Below, in pieces: positions 40,401 to 50,302 of a DNA stretch of 64,000 bases. The stretch comes from Ancylostoma caninum. Lineage: Eukaryota > Nematoda > Chromadorea > Rhabditida > Ancylostomatidae. The notes under the pieces are model-generated. The model made no database searches. It saw only the letters and a program-made list of their open reading frames with translations, and was not told where the DNA came from. The stretch spans positions 558,001-622,000 of the forward strand of contig JBAJFG010000261.1 of NCBI GenBank assembly GCA_037903475.1, read 5' to 3'. Both the position numbers and the translations under genes were made by a program. Positions within the stretch are counted from its first letter, which is position 1; each line of letters starts with the position of its first letter.

Positions 40401-43400
40401 TTAGCTATCTGAAAATGAACGAATTGTCGGTCAGAAAAAAAACATTCGATGACGTGTCAATCACATATAAAACCAAAATGACATGACACTCATACATAAG
40501 AAACCGGGAGCGCTAGATTGAGCGCCAACACTTTCAACCAACCTGCATTGTTCAAGGCCTCTAAGGACGAACGCAATGTTGTGCACTGCACTTTTTTAAT
40601 CTTCTCCCAGACACACATATCATTAACAATTGCCTCATCGAAGCGAAAGGTGTACAATAGATTCCTCTTCTTCTAAGCCATTTCCCCAGCGTTTGGTTAC
40701 GGTGTTTTTTTTCTCGTGTAGTTGCGCCAGTTCCTTCTAAGCCTCGCTGGTGGTGAGCTTCAACAGTAGAGCGCACATTCTTCGTTGTGGGCTCTGTCGA
40801 GACGAATAAGTCTGTGGATTCAACGGAGCTTTTCAGTTCCATTGCATGGAGGATTTGCTCCTGCTTGGAGGTGATGATGGGGACAACATTCCGCTCCATA
40901 CAATGCCACTGGTCTTATTACTGTGCGATATATCTTGAACTTCAATCAGCGGAATTTTCCTACCACACATAATTCTGTGACCTGAAATGTGTACAATAGA
41001 TAAGTGTTCACAATAAACATAGGTGTTTCCCTTATTTGCAGGTTTTCCCAGTGCAATCGACTGGGTTGAGTGGGAAAAGGCAATAGGAGTTGCGAAGGAT
41101 CTCAACAAGCCAATCTTCTTCCTCATTCATAAGACATGGTGTGGAGCTTGTAAAGGTAAGATTCGGCACACACATATTAGGCCTCACTAGAGCAGTGTAG
41201 TTGAAGAAAACTCATCAAAAATCATATCATGGCTCCTATCGATATCCAGTTTTGCAGGGTTAAAGAGGGAGTTCGGCTCTTCACCGAAGACTAAGGAGCT
41301 CATTGAGCTGTCGAAGAATTTCGTGATGGTGAACGTAGAAGATGACGATGAGCCTGAAGATGAGAAGTACGCTCCCGATGGAGGCTACATTCCCCGAATT
41401 ATTTTCCTCGGTGAGCACAAGTACATTTTCTTACTCTATAGCCCCTTAAACAAGTCCAAACTTCTGCCTATCGATATAGCATAAGAACAATACATTCATT
41501 AAGTAATCAACTGTTAGAGTAAGAATACGATTAGCTTGTGAAATCTTGTCTTTCTGTGCTTGCTACAATGTCCGTTACATCAGAGAAGCCCTTTGACATC
41601 GCCTCAACGTGTCACACGCGTAATCAGCCAATCATCGTAGCATAGTTCAGAGGAACAAAAGAGAACCATGCCTCCTCTATTTCGCACTCTTGCTTCTCGC
41701 ATCGACTGCCATGCAGAAGAGAATATTTCTACACAATTAATTCGGCTCCTTGGCAGATGCCAAGACTGGCGGCGTTCACTGCTGGACCCATCTACTCACG
41801 AACGCTGCAGTCTTTTGAACATTGTGTTATGGAAAAGTTTGGAATGAATTGCGGGTCCAGTTCAACAACTTTCCGTCCCCTGTCAGTGCTCTATCATTCC
41901 GTCAGTGTTCTGCTCCTGTTTTTATCGCATTGTGGGCATTCCGACTAAGTGTCGGACTGAACTTGAGCCTGGTAACATCTAAATTCTTTGCTGAAAATCC
42001 TCGAACAGATTAGCTAATGTAAACGGATGACACTAATTCGGAGCGCCCACAATGCGATAAAAACAAGAACAGAACACTGACAGAATAATAGAGCACTGAT
42101 AGGAGACGGAAAGTTGTTCTACTGACCAACAACTTATTCCAAACTCTTCCCCAACACAGTGTTCGAAAGACCGCAGCGTTCGTGAGCAGATGGGTCCAGC
42201 GATGAACGCTGCCAGCCTCAGCATTTGCTAAGGAGCCGAATTAAACACGTAGAAAGTCTCTACTCTGCCATGCACTCACCTGTGGAAAAAATCTAAAAAA
42301 ATCTAAAAAAATCTATCTAACCAGCCCTGCGCATAAATTAACTAATTAATAACCCACGCATAGGGTTATTAATCTATTTCTTTTTTTTGATCGATTAACC
42401 TGTTAATTCCTTCATTTATGTGTTTATAGATACTTCTCTCTTCTAGACACGGATGCTGAACCGATGGACACAAACAACGAAAAGAAGTATAAGAACCACA
42501 AGTTCTTCTACCCCCTCGTACCAGAAATTCTTGACGGAATGAAGAGGGCTCTAGAAGAATTCAAGGCTTTGCCAAAGGTAGGCAACCAAGAAAGATGACA
42601 ATGAAAAAAGTGCAGGAGAAATATAATTACTGATCAATTTTTGAATGAATTTCAGGCGGGAAAAAAGGCAAAAAAGGAGAAGAAGGAAGACGAGAAGGAA
42701 GCAAAAAAGGCAAAAAAGGAGAAGAAGGAAGACGACAAGGAAGCAAAAAAGGGAAAAAAGGAAGACGCAGAGGAAAAGGATAAAAAAGAGGAAGAGCTAA
42801 AGAAGAAAGAAAAACAGAAGGCAAGTAAAGAAGCGAAATCGAAGGACGAGAAAAAGGACACTAAGAAGAAAGACACCAAAGAAAAGGAGAGCAAAAAGGA
42901 TAAGAAGCAAGACAAGAAGAAGGAAGAGAAGTCATCAAAAAAGGACGACAAAAGGAAAACAGACAAGGGAAAGGTAGGAATTTTCTCATCTGATCACATG
43001 GAACCTCTGCATATTTGGAGAAGGCCTTGTACTAACATCCTTACACTCCTTTTTCTTTTTTAAAAATCTATAGTTGTACTCAGATTCATTGTAGAATCTG
43101 CATCTGGTAATAAGCTTGTAGAGCAAATCTTGCTCTACTTTGCTATAACTTTAGAATATGTTTATTGCAGTTAGGCAACAAAAACTATCCAAAAATTCAC
43201 AATTACCGCATTTTCAATCTTCGTTTTTCGCGTGATTTTTTAATGAGACCGTAAGCACATTGGTTCGAAACATTTCATTGCGATTAACCTACAGCCTCAC
43301 TATCGATTCCACTGTGGAGCTCTGGCTCGACGGTTCCTACTTTGAAGAAACGCGGAAAAGCATTTCTTAAGTATTTGCTTCACTTTTTCTGAAAATCTGA

Positions 43401-44242
43401 AAAGTCGTAGATGATTTGCTGGGAAAAACGCTTGAAGTGCTCAAAGGTTCATTTTTTGCGAGATCAAAATCGGCCAAAATTTGCGTCCGAGGCCTGCCTT
43501 GAATTTTAATAATGATGGCAAACAATTCATAAACTATGACAATATCCAAAAATTTTGCCGTACGAGAGCCGGCTTCCCTAGCTGCAAAAACTCTAACTTT
43601 ACAAGAAATATATCGCCAAAAGCGGCGAAAAAAGTGCAGCCTCCGATTTCTTCACTTGGCAGTTGCTGAATTCTGTGCATAGAGCGTCAGAGAGGTGCTC
43701 ATGGAATAACAGGGGTCTCTACTAATCATAGGAATTATACCGCTTGTCGTTTCATACTTGCTCCATCGAAGTCACTACAGCTTTTCATAAGAAGTGAACA
43801 GCAGGCTTATTAAACACCAACCGCGAACATGGCCGAGGTAGGATAACAGACGAGAGAACTTCCAGGTTCCATTCTTCCCCGAAAGTAACAGTACACAGTT
43901 GATCTGAGTTGGTCGATTCAGGCCTGGAATGAGTACAGGTATCTTGCACAACGAGGTTCCTCATTCCCAGATTCAAAAAGAGGACCTGACGTCGCGCGCT
44001 CTTGTGGTAAATCTACATAGACGTCAAAAATGATTCTTTGGGCAAAAGATCAGACGCGTAAAGATTGTCTTCAGCTCATTCAAAATTCTATTATCAGAAT
44101 CCGAATACTTCTTATATTGACTTGGTTCTAACAACAATAATTAAGTACATGATGTTCAAAGAGAATCCTCAGAAGCACTACTGTAGATTCCTGTATGTTT
44201 TGAGTATAACAAAAATGCAATTTTCAGAAGGAAGAACTGTGA
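34493..44242 (+). CDS. TXNDC12: TXNDC12/ERp18-like ER thioredoxin protein with Lys-rich tail and KEEL
   Basis: An ER-lumen thiol oxidoreductase of the AGR/TXNDC12 family, expected to form or isomerise disulfides in secretory proteins. Six coding exons, phases consistent: 34493-34598, 41042-41155, 41258-41410, 42447-42577, 42656-42973, 44228-44242; 278 residues. Residues 1-16 are a signal peptide ([16 protein letters not shown]). Trp68 precedes active-site C69-G-A-C72, and [12 protein letters not shown] and PDGGYIPRI (cis-Pro119) follow, all family hallmarks. Residues 169-274 are an almost purely Lys/Glu/Asp/Ala tail absent from the roughly 170-residue vertebrate protein. The last exon codes only KEEL and stop, an ER-retrieval signal. 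Introns are 6443, 102, 1036, 78 and 1254 bp; intron 1 carries a mariner element and intron 3 a foldback. The fold assignment is sure; the tail's role is unknown. Confidence 0.93.
35029..35047. repeat. G11C8 homopolymer junction
   Basis: Eleven G bases are followed directly by eight C bases inside intron 1 of the TXNDC12-like gene. It is self-complementary and could form a short hairpin or a G-rich structure. Its length is also the kind that sequencing often gets wrong. Confidence 0.85.
36700..37963 (-). mobile_element. Tc1/mariner-family transposon, 1264 bp, TA target site
   Basis: The left end is CAGGGTGACACAAAATTATGG; the right end, read inward, is CGCTGTGACACAAAATTATGG. They are identical over GTGACACAAAATTATGG, and TA dinucleotides abut both ends (36698-36699 and 37964-37965). 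The transposase frame runs on the - strand and fills most of the element. It lies inside intron 1 of the TXNDC12-like gene, antisense to it. Near-intact termini with a lightly broken gene suggest a moderately old copy that could still be mobilised in trans. That is inference. Confidence 0.92.
36808..37852 (-). pseudogene. mariner-type transposase with one frameshift and one in-frame stop
   Basis: It reads from ATG at 37850-37852 toward lower coordinates. The N-terminal helix-turn-helix ([17 protein letters not shown]) is followed by a GRGRPRT hinge and, after a frame change near 37660-37680, a second helix-turn-helix ([14 protein letters not shown]). The DDD catalytic core keeps [17 protein letters not shown] and [10 protein letters not shown], so all three acidic residues are present. 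I count 44 residues between the second and third, far more than the 34 of classical mariner and nearer the DD41D (rosa-like) group. A TAG at 37186-37188 splits the core between ILED and [11 protein letters not shown]. Without the stop and the frameshift it would be full length, about 345 residues. Confidence 0.9.
38209..38304. repeat. short inverted repeat in TXNDC12-like intron 1
   Basis: CTTGTTAGCTGCATGCTGTGG and TCTCAGAATG on the left are mirrored by CATTCTGAGA and CCATAGCATGCAGCCAACAA on the right, giving a hairpin of about 40 bp arms with a few mismatches and a loop of under 10 bases. Confidence 0.6.
39571..39732. repeat. imperfect inverted repeat in TXNDC12-like intron 1
   Basis: The left arm from GAGTAGAAACC through GTTGCTGTCATCCTTCC is mirrored, with several indels, by GGAAGGATAGCAGCATCTGGG and GGGTTTCTATTCGAA on the right. 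It is probably a decayed small foldback element. No open frame of interest. Confidence 0.45.
41704..42275. repeat. large foldback element (about 250 bp arms) in TXNDC12-like intron 3
   Basis: The left arm is 41704-41953 and the right arm 42029-42275, with a spacer of about 75 bases. The arms pair along their whole length with scattered differences; for example TTAATTCGGCTCCTT, CGCTGGACCCATCT, ACGAACGCTGC, TTTTTATCGCATTGTGGGC each have an inverse partner. Frames inside are mirrored on both strands, and none is a gene. Transcribed as part of the pre-mRNA it would give a long, nearly complete double-stranded hairpin. Confidence 0.85.
42285..42322. repeat. (ATCTAAAAAA)n short tandem repeat
   Basis: Three copies of ATCTAAAAAA-type units directly beside the foldback, followed by ATCTATCTAACC. 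Possibly a tail of the element or simple slippage. Confidence 0.7.
42667..42750 (+). repeat. 42-bp in-frame tandem duplication in the Lys-rich exon
   Basis: Two copies of a 42-base unit starting GGCAAAAAAGGAGAAGAAGG lie in frame in exon 5 of the TXNDC12-like gene and differ at about one base. Each codes 14 residues ([14 protein letters not shown] type). The rest of the exon consists of shorter, less regular KKE/KKD units. The charged tail therefore seems to have grown by slippage and duplication. Confidence 0.85.
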
Positions 44243-44345
44243 TGTGAAGCTCTATAGCCCTCCCCAAGCCTTTGCCGACGGCGCTGCGGACTCAAATATA
44301 TGTTGCCTTCATCGTTAAATGATTTATATTCTATGTTTTTGCGTT

Positions 44346-44351
44346 ATTAAA
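44346..44351 (+). terminator. possible poly(A) signal ATTAAA
   Basis: ATTAAA lies about 104 bases after the TGA of the TXNDC12-like gene in an AT-rich setting. This is a common single-base variant of AATAAA, and the 3' UTR length would be typical of nematodes. No transcript evidence is available. Confidence 0.4.
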
Positions 44352-44862
44352 GTTCACTAAATTTGTTGTGGAATGACTTCTTGGTCTTTGCTGGTTCATA
44401 CTCTCACATACGTACAAGGTTCTCGAGATGGTGTCGGTTCCATGAATGGAGCGCAAATACTCAGGCACTTTTAGGGGACCACCAGCCCACCCTTCTTTGT
44501 TGTAGATTACCGCTCCCGCACAATTCTTTGTTGTAGATTGCCGCCCCGCCCACTTCTTCATTTTAGAGGATCGCTCGCGCACTCCTTATTATCCTAAGTG
44601 ACCAGCCGCCCACCCCTTCTTATCCTAGCTGATCGGCCGCGTTACTACTTTGTGGGCAGAGCACCTATGGTAATAATTATCATCATAGGTCAAAGATGGT
44701 AGTAAAGTTTCATTCCTGTCGTATGAAATTCCCAAGACTGTGCAATGCATGTACAAATTTGCTCGCGGACTTCGTTTTCACTACGCCGCTCGTTCCAGAG
44801 CTTCGTAGGTGAGGCTCTGCGTTCTATAACTTGATGAAGAACTACTTCTTACTTCATTTCTA

Positions 44863-45780
44863 CAGGGTGGTCCAAAATTACGGAGACAGGGGCGCGATGC
44901 GCATTTTTCAACTTATCCCGAGTTATGGCGTTTTGCATCCAATCTTTTGCTGTTCATTTGTTCAATTGTATAGCTTCTTCCAAAACATTACCTAACACTA
45001 TTATTTTTAGGAACAGCTAGACCGTCAGTCAAGCTTAGTATCACCACCCAATTAAATTTTTTGCGTAGGGTTGGCACGCATGTTGTGCTGATGTGTAAAA
45101 TCTTACAAGAGACACACCAAGCAGTACATCGAAAAGTACAAGGTGTGGGAAACAGAAAAACGTTAAAGTCATTGTGAATGGCCACCTACCTTGGTTATGA
45201 GATCCAGAATTTCGCGCGGATACGCCGAAACTCAACGCGGGCTGAGGGTGCTTTTCAATTCTAATCACCATCATTAAATGTATTATGAGGGAAGTACTCC
45301 TCAGAATTTTGAGAGTGGTAGTTGAGCCTAATAATTTCCAGTCCCCTCACTAAACAGTGAAAAAAGGACCAGAAACAGCCCTAAAGTACGTTTTTGCTAT
45401 GTTTTTGCACAGGAAGTCATGTCCGCTCCCTTACAAATCTTATTACATACTCATTCGAGCAGATTTCTCGTTATGATACTCATTCGAGGACCAAAACTGA
45501 CTTCTCTTTCATAAAAATTGTTTAATCCTTGGAGCAAACGCTTTTAGAAAGGGCAGATTATCTAGGAAGCCAGCACTTCCGTGCCACAGCAGGCGACTAC
45601 TTCGAATTCTTCATGTGTTTTCTCGCCAGTGGTAGGAGATATCGTGAAATGTGATGGTTGGTAGATTTTGTTCAATGTAGAATGAAAAATACCGTACTGG
45701 AAACAAAACTCGACTGCCAACTCGTTTTCCAACATTAGATATGAACCTTTTAGCTGTCTCCGTAATTTTGGACCACCCTG
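44863..45780. mobile_element. non-autonomous mariner-like element, 918 bp, perfect 27-bp termini
   Basis: CAGGGTGGTCCAAAATTACGG at the left, continuing AGACAG, has an exact inverse CTGTCTCCGTAATTTTGGAC continuing CACCCTG at the right, giving 27 identical base pairs. TA sits outside both ends (44861-44862 and 45781-45782). The CAGGGTG...CAAAATTA terminus resembles that of the mariner element at 36700. I see no DDD motif inside on either strand, so the body looks like replaced or eroded sequence. Perfect termini suggest comparatively recent movement. Confidence 0.88.
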
Positions 45781-45782
45781 TA

Positions 45783-48700
45783 CAATGGCCGATATGAAAG
45801 TACTTGCTAAGGTTCCCACCCCTCTAGAAAGGTATCGAACTATAATATCATGAACAAAGAGACGCAGCGGATTCGATAATAGCAAAATGTGCAGAAAATA
45901 TATGAAACTAACACATAACTTTCACAATACTTTGCGGATCCATTATTGCACATGTTAAACACACTTTCAACAGCCACACAATGATTTTCATGCATTCATG
46001 TGTTGCAACTAGCACTTTAACAAGAAAATTCTCCTTTTGTGGCTCCAGCTGGTTCAGCACAGAAGCACACATAGGATAGCGAAACATCCTTTGATAAGAG
46101 CAGGGCGGCGCGATGAACAGTTTTTTCTTCATCTTTTCTTTCGTCTTAGCAGCAATTCGCTAGAATACAGTAATATTTCTGGAGAGCCAGTGACCTTACT
46201 GAGTTAAGCTCATAACCGTTGTCAACGTATCGGCCTTGAATCAGCTAGAACGTGGTTTTGATATCCTTGGCCTAGCAACCTTCCTCGGATCCGAACGGCC
46301 CCTAATTTCTTCGCATTTTTCTCTGTACGCATGAGGTCGCTTATTCCGCTCTTCAAATTGATGTTGCTGTAGTTCTGTAAATGAGATTTCAACGTCATTC
46401 AGACCATAAATTATGACCGTTCTGTTCAACAGAATCAAAATCAATGGCTTCTGGAAGATCCTGACAGAGCAGCAGGTACTTGACTTAATTAAGAGTTTTG
46501 AAATCCTTTTTGCACCTACCTATGCGGCAATACAGTAGTACAGCATGGATATGTAAGCAAGTAATCCCTGCTCTTCGGTCACCATTGCATTCGTACCAGA
46601 ACGCATGAGGACAACCTCCACATTCAGGCTTGCGGCATTGATTGTTAATGAAGACAAGGAATCTGTAACAAGGACGAAGAATTCTGATCCTGCTGCGCAG
46701 TGTATCGCCTCTCGCATTTTTTACAGGTCACACTCCACTTCCCTCGTTCAATACTTCGACAGCGTTTTGGCTGTCGGCTTAAACGTCCACAGCGTTCACT
46801 TGGTTCACATGTTGTCTCTGGAGTTGATAGCGTTCCTAGATTTCGTGCCTCCTAAAATCAATGTGGTTGTAAAAAAACAATCGATAGATTACTACAAAAA
46901 GCAAAGCACCATGAAAAACTTTCCTCACGAGTTTCTTTTACTGCAACTGTGAGCGTCTCCAGTACATCAATACGTATCCTACTTTTAGAAGGGGAGATTT
47001 CCCTTCTAAAAGTAGGATACGTATTGATGTACTGGAGTTAAAGTTCCTTAGTTAAAAAAGTCAAGGCATCACCATATAGGTATAGGCCGAATCACCGCGC
47101 AAGCCCGCAGGTCGGCAGTTCGTGTATGTAATTAGTTACGAAAGAAAAACATATAGGATCAGCAGTTCATTAAAGCACGCAATTATTCAATTCTAGGAAA
47201 AGGGATACCAAATGGGTAACGAATGAACGAAATCATTTCAAACAAGCAAAAAGGCACTTCAAGCAAGGATTTCAATGAAGTAACAGCGAATATATTAACG
47301 AATGCCATTGAGGAAGGTGTCTCCCAATGTTCGTGGCTAAAATTCACTTCACACTACTAGTTGTAGAAAAAAAAATTTAATCCTGCTGTTTTCAAACATA
47401 ACTGTGCAGTGAACGAAGCCTACCGATAGGAAAAGAATTTCTGTGCATACGCATTCAAGTGTACAAGTGGGAAGCTTCCAAAGTGGCTTTGGGTCACAAA
47501 TGCCACTATGCCATCTTGAAAACAATTGTGTACCAAGTAAAAACAGCGACAAGAAAGCAATTCATCTTATCGGAAAACAATGATATAATGGGAAATCAAA
47601 ACTAAGTTCAAATAACAATCAGTTAAAAATAATTGGTAATAATAAATAATCTCAAAGAGATTAAAATAAACATATTGGGAAATAAGTCCATCCAGATCTT
47701 TTTTTCAAAGTGTTTTTTCGCGGTGATCTGAACTTCGCTTGACACCATGTCATAGGCTACTTGATAGCTCTTCTTTTCTCTTTAGTTATGGCAACCGTGT
47801 TTCACAAGCCTCGTTGTCCATTGTTTTCTGTCGTATGGAAAGTGAACCTCCAAGTAGAAAACGCCTCAACACCGACTGCCGTTCAAATTCAATTGCGGGT
47901 CGAATGTGGATGAAATGACCAGGTATATCAATGACGTCTACGTAGAACATGCCCAATGTGGAGGAACATATCAAGCAATTTCACGGTTTGTTGCAGAAGG
48001 AACAGCACAGAAGTGATATGCCTGCTTGAGACAGTGTAATTTGTCCCTCGAATTTGGCCCTTGTCCCGGACGGCCTATTTATGGGAAATGGATTATTCCC
48101 TGGTTCCCTGGGGCAGCTCTGGACGTAGGAAAGAAAAACTACTGATATCACCTCTCAGCATTATTAAAGTTTTGCCAACGCATTCCGTGCAAATGGTGAA
48201 ATTGCTTGATATGAGCTGATCCTCCACATTGGGCATGCTCGATTTCTCTGCGACAGTCCCACCAAAATGTCTACCAGGAAATTCTGATGTGGGTCATTTG
48301 AATTAATTTTGACACTACAGGCCTAGAGGAATCACACACCACTTATTTTGTTAAGTTCCTTATGCATTCCATAGAGTCTCATTAAAGAGTTGCGTTGAGG
48401 GCTACAAAAAGAGTCGTCTTAAACAATGTCATTTTTCGTAGACACACAGATGAGAAATTGCCATGTCTTTGACAGCACTGGTATGGATAGAAAGGCACTA
48501 TATCACTCACTCAGTGTATTGATACTGTTCGTGGAAAATAGTGTTTTCTATGAAAAAATTATTCCCCAACCTAATAATTGTAATGAAGCTCAGCTGAACG
48601 GTTACGATGTATTAGAGAGGCCTTCTTTGTTAAAAGTTCTTTGGTAATTCCCCCCTCCCCATTAGAACCGCAGTGTGATGTATTCTGAAAATGTTGTAGT

Positions 48701-49980
48701 CATGAAAAAGATTATGTATAATGTATTTAAAAAACAAGTATTTTTTCAAGTGAATAACAAGATGAAAACATACTAGATAATATCCTCGTCATCTTCCTCA
48801 TTACAATAGGGTCGTAGTCTTTTTGCTCGTTTCTTGAGAAACAGATGATGAGCGAAAATGCGCTTTAACTCCTCAAATCCAGAAGAAACTTGACATTGCT
48901 GGGAATCCATCTGAATTCGTGAGCAGCGTCTTCGAAGCTGTAGGCACCGACATCGCGCATGAAAATGGAATGTGACAGCCAGTAGGGAGAACTATTCGAC
49001 ATCGATGTTTTTGAAAAAGAGTATGAGCAGATTACTGCACTTTCAGAATCAGACGATCAACCAACACTGCTACCATAATAGCAAAACCTCATTGAAAGCC
49101 AAAGTTTATGGCCCCTTTTTTGATTAGGAAGAATAGCATCACGCAGTGGAAGATAATTGATTGGTCTCATGCGGATCACCTCGCTATTGGATTTGAACTA
49201 GGCGGTCAAGACATTCAAAAATGGTTCCATCGATAAAATACATGGATGTTCAGTTCATTATTTATGGAGCGGCGCCTGCCCGCAACGCTTAAGCTACGCT
49301 GGTTTTGCTATCATCGCCTGCATATCATAGTCGATCACCATCTCAGTAACATGTCCATCCCCGACAGGCAATCTCGAGATAACGGTATGGACGGGTGGTG
49401 GGCGTTACGGAAGAACGCCACGTCGAGAACCATATATATACATTTCAACGAAGAATTACGGGAACAATACATGAAAATGAAGTGACCTCACTCACTACTC
49501 CTCGAACTCCCGCTTTATTGACGGGTGGAATACGGGAATTCATAGCATGATTGGAATTGGAATCCTGGAGAAGTGTGTATTTGTTACAAATTACACCAAA
49601 GACGAGAACAATACAGCTGTAGATCATGTATGGAAGCTGCATTTCACCTAGATTAGAAGAAAATAATATCAGCAGCACAACAATGAGAAATGATCGCCTG
49701 GCCGTGCTCCGATGTCGGGTGTGCGTCACGCCACGAAACCCCGTGAATTGAGCGCATTTCGTACTGCCTCTGCGCCAAACCACGCCCCGCAATGGCTTTA
49801 GCGCCGAGGAAAACTCGTACGGGCGCGAACTTGGCCGGGCGTGTTCGCGACGACGTTTCCATTCTCTCTGCAGGTAAGCCTCATGGTTTGTGTTCGTTTG
49901 ACATTTATGATGTGCTGAGTCTGTACTTCACCACGCGCACCTCAGCTCGGAGTCTAAGATTTCGGCTCTTGCTGCCATAA
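45783..49980. other. gene-free stretch
   Basis: Apart from the perfect hairpin at 46957-47037, I see no exon, RNA gene or element that I can support. Frames up to about 115 codons occur on both strands (46605-46952, 49445-49792) without recognisable domains. A short GC-rich patch at 49690-49870 contains a + strand ATG frame of 28 codons ending at CAG|GTAAGC, which could be a first exon but has no further support. Confidence 0.45.
46957..47037. repeat. perfect 37-bp hairpin with 7-base loop
   Basis: The left arm (46957-46993) starts CTCCAGTACATCAATACGTA and ends TTAGAAGGG. The loop is GAGATTT. The right arm (47001-47037) is the exact inverse, with no mismatch across 37 bases. It could be a small-RNA precursor, a recent template-switch inversion or an assembly artefact. 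It lies in no recognised gene. Confidence 0.95.
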
Positions 49981-50302
49981 GCATAAGCAGCGTCAACGCA
50001 GAGCGAGCTCACGCGGGCTCGCAGCGTCATCTGCTGCAAGGGGGTTGGTTACACAGTTTTTGACGCAGAGCGTCATTTTGCGAGCTCGCACTGCCAGCCG
50101 CACCAAGAGATGCTCCGCGGCATTTTTTTGCCGCTGCGTCAAAACGGTAAATCGAACGTTCTCTGCTGCTGCATGAGTTGTGATTGTACAAATTGGTTCT
50201 TCTTTTTTTCTTTTGTTTTCAGAGTGACTTCCTTGCGGCAAGCTGCGTCGTTTGCCGCAACCCCGACGCGATTGAAAGGAAAGAAGTGAGCTCGCAGCGA
50301 GT

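Noticed and set aside
40561..40899. 112-codon - strand frame nested in TXNDC12-like intron 1
   Set aside because: No recognisable domain, start context or splice sites. Overlapping frames on both strands suggest chance.
42652..42966. - strand Ser/Phe-rich frame of 104 codons
   Set aside because: It is the antisense shadow of the lysine-rich exon of the TXNDC12-like gene.
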